A stretch of DNA of 64,000 bases, taken from an uncultured bacterium. Lineage in GTDB: Bacteria; Cyanobacteriota; Vampirovibrionia; Gastranaerophilales; Gastranaerophilaceae. The notes beneath the pieces were generated by a model, which was given only the letters and a program-made list of their open reading frames with translations, searched no databases and was not told where the DNA came from. The position numbers were made by a program, and so were the translations under genes. Position 1 is the stretch's first letter, and each line of letters opens with the position of its first letter. Where the stretch lies: positions 124,001 to 188,000 of the forward strand of contig CABRZP010000001.1 in assembly GCA_902475545.1 (NCBI GenBank). Direction: 5' to 3'. Below, piece after piece: positions 1 through 9,774 of the stretch.

Positions 1-1578
1 ATTTAAAACTTCAACATATACGAAACCACGTTTAATATGTGATTTTTCTTTTTTTACACGTTTGATATGATTTTTCTTTGCAACGTAAGCAATGTCATCA
101 ACAACCTGTTCAAAAGGTTCAACATGGTATGCTGTTTGTAAGTCTGAATTGATAAATGCTCTGACCGTTAAGTCGTAAACTTCTTTTACTGCATTAACAA
201 CATGTTTTAGTTCTTGAACTGTTTCAGGGAATAATTTCCATTCTTTGCGATAAATTTTATCTGCTACGTTTAAAATGTGTAATGCGTGGTCTGCGATTTT
301 TTCGAAATCAGAAATTGAAAGAATCAGTTGAGATATTTTATTACTGTCTTCATCTGTTAATTCTTTAGCGGAAAGTTTTTGTAAGAATGATTCTAATGTA
401 TCTTGATATTTATCAATTAAAACTTCATTTTTATTAATAACTTCGGCAACTTTCGGGTTGTATTGTTTTAGCATTCTAACAGACATAACAAGTGAATCAC
501 GTGTAATTTTAGCCATTGTACCTGTTGTTTTGTAACATTGAGCAACCGCAATTGACGGAGTTAATAACAAACGTTCATCAAGGATAACTTCTTGTTCTTC
601 TTTGCTTCCTTTTACCGTTTTGTCAACAATTTTTTGAAGAAATTTGCTTAGCGGAAAGCATACAAGTACAGTAACAACGTTATATATTGTATGAACAAGG
701 GCAATTCCGAACGGGTTAGACATCATATCAAGTTTGTTCACAAAATGAATACATATTTCATATAACAGAATAAATGCAACAGCTCCTGTTATATTAAATA
801 TAATATGCATAGCTGCAACTTTTTTAGCATTTGTATTAACTCCAATGCTGGATAGCATTGCAGTAATACATGTGCCGATATTTTGTCCGGCAATAATTGG
901 TGCTGCAACAGAATAAGGAATACTTCCTGTCATAGATAAAGCTTGCAGCATACCAACAGAAGCTGCGGAACTTTGAATAACTGCTGTTACTATTAAACCA
1001 ACCATAAGTCCAAGGAATGGGTTTTTAAATATTGTCAAGATGTTGGCAAAATTAGGGTCATGTGCCAAAGGTGCCATTGAAGAAGACATCAATCCCATAC
1101 CAAACATCAAAATTGCAAAGCCTATTAAAAATGCTCCGACGGGTTTTCTTCTTGAATAATTATTTTTTGTTGTCATTAAAAGAATTACACCTATCAGTGC
1201 TAAAATTGGTGAAAAAGATTCCGGTTTTAGGAGTCTTAGTATGAAATTAGTACTCTGGATACCTGATAAACTCAATATCCACGAAGTTGCTGTTGTCCCG
1301 ATATTAGATCCAAGTGTAATTGCAATAGTTTGAGATAAATGCATTATACCTGAGTTTACAAATCCGACAAGCATAACTGATACAGCAGAAGAACTTTGTA
1401 CTGCTATTGTCATACCTACACCAAGTAAAAAACCTTTAAACGGATTAGATGTTAATTGAGCTAAAAGTTGTTCAAGTTTACCGCCTGAAATCTTTTCTAA
1501 TCCTGCAGACATAACAATCATCCCGTATAGGAAAAATGCTAATCCTCCACATAAGGTAAATATTGAAAAAATATCCAT
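1..1578 (-). CDS. Na/Pi cotransporter family protein with PhoU-like tail (3' truncated by window)
   Basis: The frame is open from an ATG at 1578 to the left edge (526 codons), so the C-terminus is missing. Two internally related membrane halves carry the hallmark Q-S-S-S-A (residues 61-65) and Q-S-S-A-A (about 202-206), each followed by a G-x-N-I-G-T segment; this is the NptA/PF02690 duplicated core. From about residue 340 the protein becomes soluble and helical, like the PhoU-type regulatory domain fused to bacterial members. The family imports phosphate with sodium across the inner membrane. A GGAG sits about 9 bases before the ATG. A 22-bp palindrome lies in its leader. Substrate is inferred from the family only. 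Confidence 0.9.
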   Translation of the reverse strand, partial: MDIFSIFTLCGGLAFFLYGMIVMSAGLEKISGGKLEQLLAQLTSNPFKGFLLGVGMTIAVQSSSAVSVMLVGFVNSGIMHLSQTIAITLGSNIGTTATSWILSLSGIQSTNFILRLLKPESFSPILALIGVILLMTTKNNYSRRKPVGAFLIGFAILMFGMGLMSSSMAPLAHDPNFANILTIFKNPFLGLMVGLIVTAVIQSSAASVGMLQALSMTGSIPYSVAAPIIAGQNIGTCITAMLSSIGVNTNAKKVAAMHIIFNITGAVAFILLYEICIHFVNKLDMMSNPFGIALVHTIYNVVTVLVCFPLSKFLQKIVDKTVKGSKEEQEVILDERLLLTPSIAVAQCYKTTGTMAKITRDSLVMSVRMLKQYNPKVAEVINKNEVLIDKYQDTLESFLQKLSAKELTDEDSNKISQLILSISDFEKIADHALHILNVADKIYRKEWKLFPETVQELKHVVNAVKEVYDLTVRAFINSDLQTAYHVEPFEQVVDDIAYVAKKNHIKRVKKEKSHIKRGFVYVEVLN

Positions 1579-1606
1579 ATTTTATCTCCGCTAAATAATT
1601 ATTAGA

Positions 1607-1628
1607 ATTCTGAAAACCTTTTCAGAAT
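1607..1628. promoter_or_regulatory. Perfect 10-bp inverted repeat upstream of the Na/Pi cotransporter
   Basis: ATTCTGAAAA and TTTTCAGAAT flank a 2-base centre, 30 bases upstream of the cotransporter ATG. On the minus strand a TATTAT hexamer immediately precedes the palindrome. The placement suits an operator overlapping a transcription start, though a leader hairpin is equally possible. It does not match a Pho box I can recognise. Confidence 0.45.
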
Positions 1629-1772
1629 AATATGTTTGTACAATTGTTGTTATGTATAAACTTTTATATTCCAACTTCCAAAAGCTACACAGAAAGATTA
1701 TCTTATAAAGTACAAATTTTTTCAAGAATACTATAAATAACAAAAGTTAAAATTTACAAATATTATCGTTTT

Positions 1773-4589
1773 TTATTTGATTTTTTTCAGTGAAGATAGG
1801 AAATTATTTTGAACAATATCTCCATCAACTTTTGTTAAAAATATTTGACAGTCTTTTTCATCTGCATCAATTTCAGGCAGTTGAGATATTTCAGCAGAGT
1901 AATAATCACTATCATTTCTGCTGCTTAACGGAATTCTGTTAGCAAGACTGTTAAGAGAAAGGTTTCTTAAGAATCCGTACATTCCTTTTTTTCTGTTGGA
2001 AAATTTTGTATATATTCTAAGTGCGGCATCTTGTGCTTCTAAGTCATAAGTGCCGATAATAAAAGAGCTTAATTGTGGAGAGGAAGATTTAATCATCATC
2101 GGTGCAACAACATTATTTTTTAATCTTAAATCTCCGTCAATTTGATTAAATTTACCTTCTGGAATTGAAACTAAGTCAGATATTACAGATGGGGTAACCA
2201 TTGTGAGAGGATTTCTGAATAATGCGGCAACTTTCATAGCATATTCTACTAATCCGATTTTTGCAATAATACCTTCATATACTCTGAATTGAATTCTTCC
2301 GTTTAATTTTAGAGAATCATCTGTATTAAGTTCCATTAAACCACTTGCTTTTCCATTGATTTCGTTTGGCAGATTTAAAATAGTAGAAGCAATTAGGTCA
2401 GAATTAACTTGAATAAGAGCAAGCCATATATTATATTTATGATTCTTTAAATCGCATTTTATTTTAGCGGAAGATGTACCTTCTGCAATATCAAATTTAT
2501 TAGATTCAATTTTTAGCATACTGTTTTTATCAAGGGTAAGATTTCCAACAACATTTGCAAAATTTATATCCTTATAAAAACCTTTAGCTGCTTTTAATGT
2601 ACATTTTTCAATAATAAGATTTGCTAAATCAAAGGTTTGTATATCGCTATCATCATCTTCTGTAAGATTGGAATTCTTTTCTATGGATATTGCAACAGCA
2701 TCTTTTACATCTGCAGCGGCTTGTTCTGACGGCATTTGATTATTGAATATTCTTAAATATTTTTCTACATCAATACAGTCTATTGCAAGTTCTGAATCTT
2801 TCACTATTATTGGGAATTTTATTTCATTAACAATATCACCAAAGGCTTTGTATTCAGAACGTCTATAGCGTCCGTTTGAATTTAAATGAATAAGTCCGTT
2901 TTTTGCTTCCATCTGTCCGTTTTTTATATATAAACGCTGGCTTGGAACTCTAACTTCATGCAGTTGCATCTTGCCTTTTAAAATCGGATATTTGCCAGTG
3001 TTTAAAACTTGCATTTTCCCGGTAAAAGTGCCGCCTTTAAATAATTTTTGCTTAATAAGCATATTAATAAATCCCGCAGGCATTGGTTTTGGCAATTCCA
3101 GTTCAAAGTCTTTTACAAAGGTTTTATTATCTGCAAAATCAATGTTACTGTTAAAGCTTATTATTGGAATTCTTGCATTCGGGTTTTTGTTTTCAGGGTT
3201 TCCTGCGTAATAATCAAGCGATTTTATACTTAATAAGGTATTTTCAAAATGCATTTTTGCTACAAGTACACGGTTTGCTAAGTCGTTCATTGTAGATTCT
3301 TCACCGTCAATTATAAAACCGTTGCCTTTTTTGAATCGGTATAACCAGGTTAAATCAATTTTATTATATTTTGATTTTAGTTTTACTCTTGTATCAGCAC
3401 TACCTTCCATTGCAATATCGGTTCCTGCCATTTTTGAAAGATAGTTCTTTGCAAAATCGTTAGTAACAATTGCATTTCCGACAAGATCTGTATCTACGGA
3501 TTTTAAATAATCTGTGACAGTACCTTCAAAATCCATTTTGTTAGTTTTTTTATTGTTATAATAACCTTTAAATCCCTTTAAATATACTTTATTATAATCA
3601 AAGGAGATGTCTCCGCTGTTTAGCAAAACAGGTAAATCTAAAAACGGAACAAGTTTGAATGATAATTTGTTCAGATTTATTTTTCCATCAAGGTTTTTGT
3701 TATCAACTTTTATATTGAAATCAAAAGTTCCGTCTATATCTTTAAAGTATACAAGTTGTGTTTGCAAGTCGTTTTCTATAATCTGTGAATTTAATAAATC
3801 TATCACATAAGGAATAGAAAAATTCTTAGAGGATAGTTTTATATTATAATTTGATTTGCTGTCAATTTCTCCGCTTAATGTAACTTTTTGATTTTTATTT
3901 ATGACTATCGGAGAATTTTCAATTACGAATTTATCTTTATTTAGCAGATAAATCCCTCCGTTATCCGAGGTTTTGATGTTAATCTTATTTTTCTCTTTAG
4001 TAATATCTGTATCAATGTTGTATTTAACATGTTTTTTATTAATATTATCGTCAATTATTAAATCTTTAGCATTGATTTTTACGATTGTATTTTTATCAAT
4101 ACTATAGATAATTTTTGCATTATTAACACCAAGAACTGATTGAAATACATCAATATTCCAATCGCATTTTTGTTGAGGTTGCTGTTGTTTAAATGCAGGT
4201 AATTCCATAATTTTATTTACATCTGCATAAAAATAATCAATTGTTGCTTTTTTTAAAATAATTTTCTTTTTTAAAAGTTGTGCTAATGAGATATTTATAT
4301 CAAGTTTGTTTATATCAATAAGGGAATTTTTGTTACTGGTTGCTGAAATTTTATCAACGCTAAATGATAAATTTGGTGACAGACTTGTTTTTAAGATAGG
4401 TTTTTTAATATCTAAGTCTATGTAGTAAGCTTTTTGTGCAATATTCTCTACATAATGAATAACTTTATCATTTGATACAGCCCAAGGTAAAACTTTTAAA
4501 TATAAGAAGAATGGAGCTGACAATATTGCGGCAGTTGCTAATGTTCCTGTTAAAATTTTTATTGATGATTTAATTCTCTTCTTTTCCAT
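1773..4589 (-). CDS. AsmA-like / YhdP-type outer-membrane lipid-handling protein
   Basis: A 938-residue protein with one N-terminal membrane anchor (about residues 10-35) followed by a long, beta-rich extracytoplasmic body. The last third has the AsmA-like C-terminal pattern (a G-x-M-x-L-N-T-D-D-S stretch, then F-N-Q-I-D-G-D-L-R-L-K-N). Proteins of this AsmA/YhdP/TamB class form bridge-like grooves proposed to carry phospholipids between the membranes of diderm bacteria. It is divergent from the WG-repeat gene, with 57 bases between them. A GGGA-type ribosome site precedes the ATG. Family placement is good; which AsmA subfamily is uncertain. Confidence 0.75.
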   Translation of the reverse strand: MEKKRIKSSIKILTGTLATAAILSAPFFLYLKVLPWAVSNDKVIHYVENIAQKAYYIDLDIKKPILKTSLSPNLSFSVDKISATSNKNSLIDINKLDINISLAQLLKKKIILKKATIDYFYADVNKIMELPAFKQQQPQQKCDWNIDVFQSVLGVNNAKIIYSIDKNTIVKINAKDLIIDDNINKKHVKYNIDTDITKEKNKINIKTSDNGGIYLLNKDKFVIENSPIVINKNQKVTLSGEIDSKSNYNIKLSSKNFSIPYVIDLLNSQIIENDLQTQLVYFKDIDGTFDFNIKVDNKNLDGKINLNKLSFKLVPFLDLPVLLNSGDISFDYNKVYLKGFKGYYNNKKTNKMDFEGTVTDYLKSVDTDLVGNAIVTNDFAKNYLSKMAGTDIAMEGSADTRVKLKSKYNKIDLTWLYRFKKGNGFIIDGEESTMNDLANRVLVAKMHFENTLLSIKSLDYYAGNPENKNPNARIPIISFNSNIDFADNKTFVKDFELELPKPMPAGFINMLIKQKLFKGGTFTGKMQVLNTGKYPILKGKMQLHEVRVPSQRLYIKNGQMEAKNGLIHLNSNGRYRRSEYKAFGDIVNEIKFPIIVKDSELAIDCIDVEKYLRIFNNQMPSEQAAADVKDAVAISIEKNSNLTEDDDSDIQTFDLANLIIEKCTLKAAKGFYKDINFANVVGNLTLDKNSMLKIESNKFDIAEGTSSAKIKCDLKNHKYNIWLALIQVNSDLIASTILNLPNEINGKASGLMELNTDDSLKLNGRIQFRVYEGIIAKIGLVEYAMKVAALFRNPLTMVTPSVISDLVSIPEGKFNQIDGDLRLKNNVVAPMMIKSSSPQLSSFIIGTYDLEAQDAALRIYTKFSNRKKGMYGFLRNLSLNSLANRIPLSSRNDSDYYSAEISQLPEIDADEKDCQIFLTKVDGDIVQNNFLSSLKKIK

Positions 4590-4634
4590 AAGTATGAATT
4601 CCCTACAAAAATTATATCATAATAAATTTTATGC

Positions 4635-4640
4635 TATCAT
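4635..4640 (+). promoter_or_regulatory. -10 hexamer TATCAT six bases before ATG (leaderless candidate)
   Basis: TATCAT, six bases, then the ATG at 4647, with no Shine-Dalgarno. The expected transcription start falls on the A of the ATG. One of six sites with this geometry in the window; the hexamer is the weakest of the set. Confidence 0.4.
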
Positions 4641-4646
4641 TAAATT

Positions 4647-5558
4647 ATGAAAAAGTTTCTGATTATATTAAGTTTAATATTGTTACCGCAAGTAGTATTT
4701 GCGGAAAATTCTTCTATAAATAAAGATGAAATGTTAAAAACCTCAGATGTTATAACTTTTTCTGAAGATTGTAGATGGGGGTTAAAAGATAAGTCAGGTA
4801 ATACTCTTGTTGTGCCTATATATAAAAAAATGATAAGAGTCGGAACTCATTCCTGGATTGTTCAAAATAAGAAAAATAAATTTGGTTTGATTGATTCAGA
4901 AGGAAATATTCTTGTCCCGATAAAATATCGCCATGCAGATCGTGTTGTAAGTAAATTTGCAAAGTTTGGCAATGATAATGATTTTGGTATTTATAATGAG
5001 TATGGTGAAGTCGTTGTAAAACCTGAATTTTCAAAAGTAGATATTTTGTTTGGCGGAATGTTTTTAACATATAAAAAATATAAGTATGGACTTGTCGGTT
5101 ATGATGGAAAAGTAATTCTGGATAATGAATTTGATGATATATATATGCCAAAACCTAATATTATGCGAATTTGTTATAAAGGTGAATGGTATGAATTGGA
5201 GCAGGTAAATGCCGATACTTTAACCCTTCCTGCTGCAGCCAGAGAAAATCTTGCGACACAAGAAGATTTGAATTTATATAATATAGTTGTTAAAACTGGT
5301 GTAGTTTCAGGGTATTCTGTCGTTACTTTTTCTGATTATTTAATAAAAATATTTTCATCAATTTCACCGGCTCATGAAGATACTATTGACGAATTGATGT
5401 TATCCCAAGGTGCAGAAACAGTATCAATTTTTATGAAGCTTACATGGATTCCAAAATATCCAATTACTTATATTAAACATTATTACCGTAATGTTAGAAA
5501 TCCTAATAATGGACCGTTATCCGGTGTGAAAACCGAATTAAAAAAACAGATGAAATAA
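4647..5558 (+). CDS. Secreted WG-repeat protein
   Basis: A 303-residue protein with a signal peptide (hydrophobic run at residues 4-18, Ala-rich cleavage site near 19). It then has about four WG/KWR-type repeats of the form W/F-G-L-(x)-D-x-x-G-x-x-(L/V)-(V/L)-x-P-x-(Y/F), spanning about residues 38-165. WG repeats are beta-rich modules of unknown ligand, often found in surface or periplasmic proteins of gut bacteria. The C-terminal third is not recognised. It ends four bases before the convergent gene at 5563. Function unknown. Confidence 0.7.
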   Translation: MKKFLIILSLILLPQVVFAENSSINKDEMLKTSDVITFSEDCRWGLKDKSGNTLVVPIYKKMIRVGTHSWIVQNKKNKFGLIDSEGNILVPIKYRHADRVVSKFAKFGNDNDFGIYNEYGEVVVKPEFSKVDILFGGMFLTYKKYKYGLVGYDGKVILDNEFDDIYMPKPNIMRICYKGEWYELEQVNADTLTLPAAARENLATQEDLNLYNIVVKTGVVSGYSVVTFSDYLIKIFSSISPAHEDTIDELMLSQGAETVSIFMKLTWIPKYPITYIKHYYRNVRNPNNGPLSGVKTELKKQMK

Positions 5559-5562
5559 TTTT

Positions 5563-7953
5563 TTAGTGAAGTCCTCTATCTGAGAATATATCAAAGTAAT
5601 AGTTATCATTTTTTGCAAATAATCGGTCATCCATTCCTGCGACTTTCACTTCGGCTTTATATTCCAGAGCTTTATTGTTTGTTCCGACTCTTTTTATTCC
5701 GGATGAATTTTTTGCTTGTGCAAATGTTGATAATGCACTTTCAAAAGCTTCCAGATATTTAATGCTCAATGGAAATTTATATTTTTCCATAATTTGTTTT
5801 TTTGCAGAAGATGCGAAGGTTGCAGTTATAAATTCTTCGCTGGTATCGTTTAAAAATACTTTAACAGGAGTGTCCACTTTTGAATAATCGTTTTCCAAAA
5901 TGTATTTTACAAGCATTTTATCTATAGAATCTTTTTCATCGAATATTTCTAGAATTTTTGATATTTTAGATTTATCAGTGTTAAATAAGTCAGTATATTT
6001 ATCAAATTTTGATAAATATTGTACGGCCATATCTGTATCTGAATTACAGCGATTCATAATTGTTTCAAGTATTTCCGGATTTTTTACAAATTGAAGACTT
6101 TCAGGATAACTTTGAACAATTTCATTGTTGAAAAGATATTGGCCTGCTCGTTGAATATCTATAGAACCATTTTCATCCGAAGCCATTTTTACAGCTTTTT
6201 TAAATATAGGATTATTTGGTTGTGTTTTTTGATAATCATAAAATGTATCAATTCTTGTTATTGAATTTTCTAATAATACTTTATTTACATCACCCGATTT
6301 TGGTTGTAAGCATTTGTTTATAATGTCAATAATTGATTTTGTTTTTTCTATTGATGTTGGTGTTATATCTTCGGGTCTGTATTTCATGCATGTTAATGCA
6401 AGATTGTTCATATTATTTTCGTATAATAAAGTGATTGCATTATCAAAAATTTGTTGTTCTCTGGTTAATCTGAAAGCATTTTGCTGCTCGAGTTTTAAGG
6501 CTTTAAGACGCTCTGCTTTTTCTGCATTATTTACTTTTTCAGTTCCGGTAGGTCTTATTTCTTCTTTTGCTATTGTACTTAAAGCTTCGTCACATGATTT
6601 TTCACCATCATGTACTAAATCTAATTCCCTTAAAAATCTTCTCAATTGTGGAATGTCATCAGGTTCAAATTTGCAATCGTCAAAAGTTACAATATGTTCA
6701 AAAATTTCATTATTATCTGAAAGTTCATCATTTAAGAAAGAGCTAAGTCTTTTCCGTAATTCTTGAACTCCAAAGTTATCATAATCTCTTTGTGCGGTCT
6801 GAATTTGTTCTCCTGTTCGTAGCATTGCTTTTATTTTTTCAGGAAATTTTTCAAATTTGTATTCAGTATTTCGCAGACTGGAAGGTGAGATTTCTATACC
6901 GGTTAAACTATCAGTATAATTTATTTCATTGAGTTTTTCTAAGCCCAGATATTGTCTTCGTATGGTTGACAGTACAAAATCATCATAATCTATACTTAAT
7001 AAATCTATATCTGTTTCTGTAATTTGAGATACTTGAGATTTTCTCATTTGAGGAATTTTTTCTAAGCCAAAACCATTTGAGTCTATATCTGCGAGTCGGT
7101 CAAGAACAGCTTCATGTGCTCCTGAAGATAATCTGTCGTATAAAATTTGGGGATTTATTTCATATTTTTCTGCAATTTTAACAATCTCTTCTTTAATCCT
7201 TTCATCTGCGATTTTACACATTTTTTCAGGATTATCAAAGTTTTCATATAATGTTTCGTAAAAATCTCTGGTAAAATTATTTTCTATTTTTCTTCCGATA
7301 ATAGTGTCAGGTCTTTCTGGAATTTTGATTTTTGGATAAACTTTTTGCAGTTCTTCTATTGTACGAATTTCATTTAATCTGGCATAGTATTCTTTAAATA
7401 CTTTAAGTAGGTTAAAATCTTCTGCATAAATTGCAGATTTAAATCTGTTTAATAGAGCAAAGTCGAATTTCTCATCCTTTTGAGAAGTTTTAGCAGGTTC
7501 TAATTTTGGAGGTTTAGAATTTTGTACAGCTTTGAATTCTTTTTTTAGTTGGTTTGCTGCATCAAATTTTTGTTGGGGAGATGCAAATCTTGTGTTGGAA
7601 AGTTCTTCAAGTTTATCGCACAATTCTTGCATTTTTTGAGATTTTCTTCTAAAAAAACTTACGGTTTTTCTTACCATACTGGAAATCATATCTTCCAGAT
7701 CAGTCTCTCCGATATCTGAACTCAAAATATTGTCTATTTCACGTAATAATTTTCTGGTTTCATTTTCAATATTTACCTTTTTAGGCGGTTTTACACCGGT
7801 AAAGGTAACTCTTGAATAATCAACGAAATAAGGAAGCTCAGAAATATATTCTGAAGGTTTGTTTGTTTTTATTTCTGCTTTCTTTGTTGGTTGTTGATTT
7901 AAGTCTGATAAATAAATATTAGTTTTGGGATAAATTGTTGATGTTATTTTCAT
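5563..7953 (-). CDS. Large F-G-leader protein of unknown function
   Basis: A 796-residue, charged, mainly helical protein without signal peptide or clear membrane segment. It begins M-K-I, has a polar Asn/Lys/Ser-rich leader, then V-T-F-T-G-V-K-P-P at about residues 48-57. This is the F-(x)-G motif shared with the proteins at 36952, 37999, 39505 and 41724. Shortly downstream it has T-I-E-E-L-Q-K-V-Y-P, which resembles S-V-E-D-I-K-S-A-Y-P in the 985-residue protein at 41724, so the two may belong to one lineage-specific family. A GGAAAG ribosome site precedes the ATG. I recognise no enzymatic motif. Confidence 0.7.
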   Translation of the reverse strand: MKITSTIYPKTNIYLSDLNQQPTKKAEIKTNKPSEYISELPYFVDYSRVTFTGVKPPKKVNIENETRKLLREIDNILSSDIGETDLEDMISSMVRKTVSFFRRKSQKMQELCDKLEELSNTRFASPQQKFDAANQLKKEFKAVQNSKPPKLEPAKTSQKDEKFDFALLNRFKSAIYAEDFNLLKVFKEYYARLNEIRTIEELQKVYPKIKIPERPDTIIGRKIENNFTRDFYETLYENFDNPEKMCKIADERIKEEIVKIAEKYEINPQILYDRLSSGAHEAVLDRLADIDSNGFGLEKIPQMRKSQVSQITETDIDLLSIDYDDFVLSTIRRQYLGLEKLNEINYTDSLTGIEISPSSLRNTEYKFEKFPEKIKAMLRTGEQIQTAQRDYDNFGVQELRKRLSSFLNDELSDNNEIFEHIVTFDDCKFEPDDIPQLRRFLRELDLVHDGEKSCDEALSTIAKEEIRPTGTEKVNNAEKAERLKALKLEQQNAFRLTREQQIFDNAITLLYENNMNNLALTCMKYRPEDITPTSIEKTKSIIDIINKCLQPKSGDVNKVLLENSITRIDTFYDYQKTQPNNPIFKKAVKMASDENGSIDIQRAGQYLFNNEIVQSYPESLQFVKNPEILETIMNRCNSDTDMAVQYLSKFDKYTDLFNTDKSKISKILEIFDEKDSIDKMLVKYILENDYSKVDTPVKVFLNDTSEEFITATFASSAKKQIMEKYKFPLSIKYLEAFESALSTFAQAKNSSGIKRVGTNNKALEYKAEVKVAGMDDRLFAKNDNYYFDIFSDRGLH

Positions 7954-8053
7954 AATTTACTTTCCATATATACATAAAAGGGGTAATAAAATTTTTTGAT
8001 AAAAATAATAATATATATTATAAAATTTTTACATATTGTTATATTTATAATGT

Positions 8054-8093
8054 AACAAAAAGGAATAACTTAGTAAAGTTATTCCTTTTTGTT
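8054..8093. terminator. Intrinsic terminator of the M48-like gene
   Basis: Perfect 17-bp arms (8054-8070 and 8077-8093) with a 6-base loop; both outer ends are A/T tracts, so it could work in both directions. It lies just downstream of the stop of the minus-strand gene at 8112. Confidence 0.8.
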
Positions 8094-8111
8094 GTATATT
8101 GTATTGATTTA

Positions 8112-8912
8112 CTATTGAGCATTTAATAGGCCGTATGCAGCATCCCAGCCACTTAACCCGCCGCGGGTTTTAAATTTTGTAATTTGAGAAACACTGTTTT
8201 TTCTGTATTTTTGCATTTCTTTGTTTAGTTTTGTTTGAGCTTTTTTATTATTTTTTCTGTCGGCAAGAACTGTATTTGCATAAGTTAAGAAATTTTTATA
8301 TTCATTGCAAGAATATCCGGCTTTTAATTTTGCAGGATATGCGTAAGAAGTATAATCATAAACATTCATTGCTCTATCTGCATTTGCAGGTTTACCTTGA
8401 AGGGTTTCCCAGTATGTTCCAGTTTGCTTTGTTAATACTACAATAATTGCTAATGGGTTATAGCCGGCATTAGCCATTAAATTAACTGCAAAAACATCTG
8501 CTTCTTTCTCTTCTTTTGTTGTTTGATAATTTTGAGCTAATGTTGATGCTGTTGAATTATTTACATTAGTATTTGCGTTACCTGCTGTTAATAGTGATAC
8601 AACTTTACCTTTTGAAAAATGACCGCTGATAATATGACCTAATTCATTTGCAACCACTGCAGCTACTTCGTTATCATTACCTGTGTATGCCAAATCTGAG
8701 CTTGAAATGTTAACTACTTTGTTTGTTGCATAGTTTGAGTTGTCTACGGCTCCTGAAACTACTGTAAATTTAACATTACTTACAGTTATTCCGTTTTTGG
8801 TCAACAATGTTTGTCCTACAGTTTGAACTCTGTCTGTAGCTTTAAATGTTGCAGCTGTAGCCGGTATTGTAATTATAATAGCTGCAAATAACGATATTAA
8901 AACCTTTTTCAT
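8112..8912 (-). CDS. M48-like secreted peptidase homologue with altered zinc motif
   Basis: A 266-residue protein with a signal peptide (residues 1-21). The M48 core is clear: A-A-V-V-A-N-E-L-G-H-I-I-S-G-H around residues 84-97, and the second motif K-E-A-D-V-F-A-V-N-L-M-A-N-A-G-Y-N-P around 136-153. The catalytic helix normally reads H-E-x-x-H, but here residue 89 is Asn (codon AAT), giving N-E-L-G-H. Glu90, His93 and the third ligand Glu137 remain. Loss of the first zinc-binding His suggests a weakened or inactive protease, perhaps a binding or regulatory protein. A GGAG-type ribosome site precedes the ATG. Confidence 0.8.
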   Translation of the reverse strand: MKKVLISLFAAIIITIPATAATFKATDRVQTVGQTLLTKNGITVSNVKFTVVSGAVDNSNYATNKVVNISSSDLAYTGNDNEVAAVVANELGHIISGHFSKGKVVSLLTAGNANTNVNNSTASTLAQNYQTTKEEKEADVFAVNLMANAGYNPLAIIVVLTKQTGTYWETLQGKPANADRAMNVYDYTSYAYPAKLKAGYSCNEYKNFLTYANTVLADRKNNKKAQTKLNKEMQKYRKNSVSQITKFKTRGGLSGWDAAYGLLNAQ

Positions 8913-9044
8913 AGCTTTCTCCTTTCCTAATCTTCAACTATATTTTATATCAAAAAATAAGTTTTTGTAAATAATATTTTGTCTGTTGCTTTTTTTAATT
9001 TTCGTTTTAATATTATTCTGTCATATTCAATTATGGGGGTAATT

Positions 9045-9770
9045 ATGCTAGAAAAATTGGAAAAATTTCAAGTTCTGTTATTGGGGCTAATAATTGCACT
9101 GGGTGGAATTATTGCAACATCTATTATAACTTCTGCAATGTCAAAAGATGTTATTTCGGTAACCGGTTCGTCTTCGCAAAATGTTATATCTGATAACGGT
9201 TCATTTGAATTTGAAATAAAGGCAAATGGTTTGAATAAGGCTGCCGCATATAATATTATTAATAAACAAAGACCTATGGTTATAAAATATTTAAAAGAGC
9301 AGGGTTTTGATGTTAAAAATATAGAAGTTAAAGCTTTACATGGGTATGATGTATACGAACTTACTTATAATGGAAATTCAACAAATAAAGTTATTGGTTT
9401 TAATGCAAATCAAGTTATTCGTGTTAAATCAGAAGATGTTCAAAAAATTAAAAAAGTTTCAACTGAGATAACAAATTTAACAGAACAAGGTATTGATATT
9501 AATGTTTATGATCCTGCATATTTTTATTCAAAATTGTCCGATTTAAAAGTAAAAATGCTTGAAGAAGCTACGAAAGATGCAAAACATCGAGCTTCTGCAA
9601 TGTTAAAAGCTACTCATAACAGAGTTGGCAAAATCCAATCTGTCAGAATGGGTGTTTTTCAGGTAACACCTGTAAATTCAACCGATGTTTCTGATATGGG
9701 TATAAGCGATACTACTACAATAGAAAAGAAAATAACATCAGTTGCTAATGTAACTTTCGGCATTAAATAA
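9045..9770 (+). CDS. SIMPL-domain (DUF541) protein
   Basis: The start is set at the ATG at 9045 because a GGGGG run lies six bases upstream and the following residues form a natural membrane anchor (about residues 9-30). After the anchor, V-I-S-V-T-G-S-S-S-Q and the rest follow the SIMPL/DUF541 pattern, including the closing V-A-N-V-T-F-G. SIMPL proteins are periplasmic or surface-anchored; some are linked to oxidative stress, but their biochemical role is poorly known. It is divergent from the M48-like gene. 241 residues, normal for the family. Confidence 0.8.
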   Translation: MLEKLEKFQVLLLGLIIALGGIIATSIITSAMSKDVISVTGSSSQNVISDNGSFEFEIKANGLNKAAAYNIINKQRPMVIKYLKEQGFDVKNIEVKALHGYDVYELTYNGNSTNKVIGFNANQVIRVKSEDVQKIKKVSTEITNLTEQGIDINVYDPAYFYSKLSDLKVKMLEEATKDAKHRASAMLKATHNRVGKIQSVRMGVFQVTPVNSTDVSDMGISDTTTIEKKITSVANVTFGIK

Positions 9771-9774
9771 AAAT

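Noticed and set aside
6314..6766. A 150-codon plus-strand frame
   Set aside because: Lies fully within the 796-residue F-G-leader gene, with shadow-like Ser/Phe composition.
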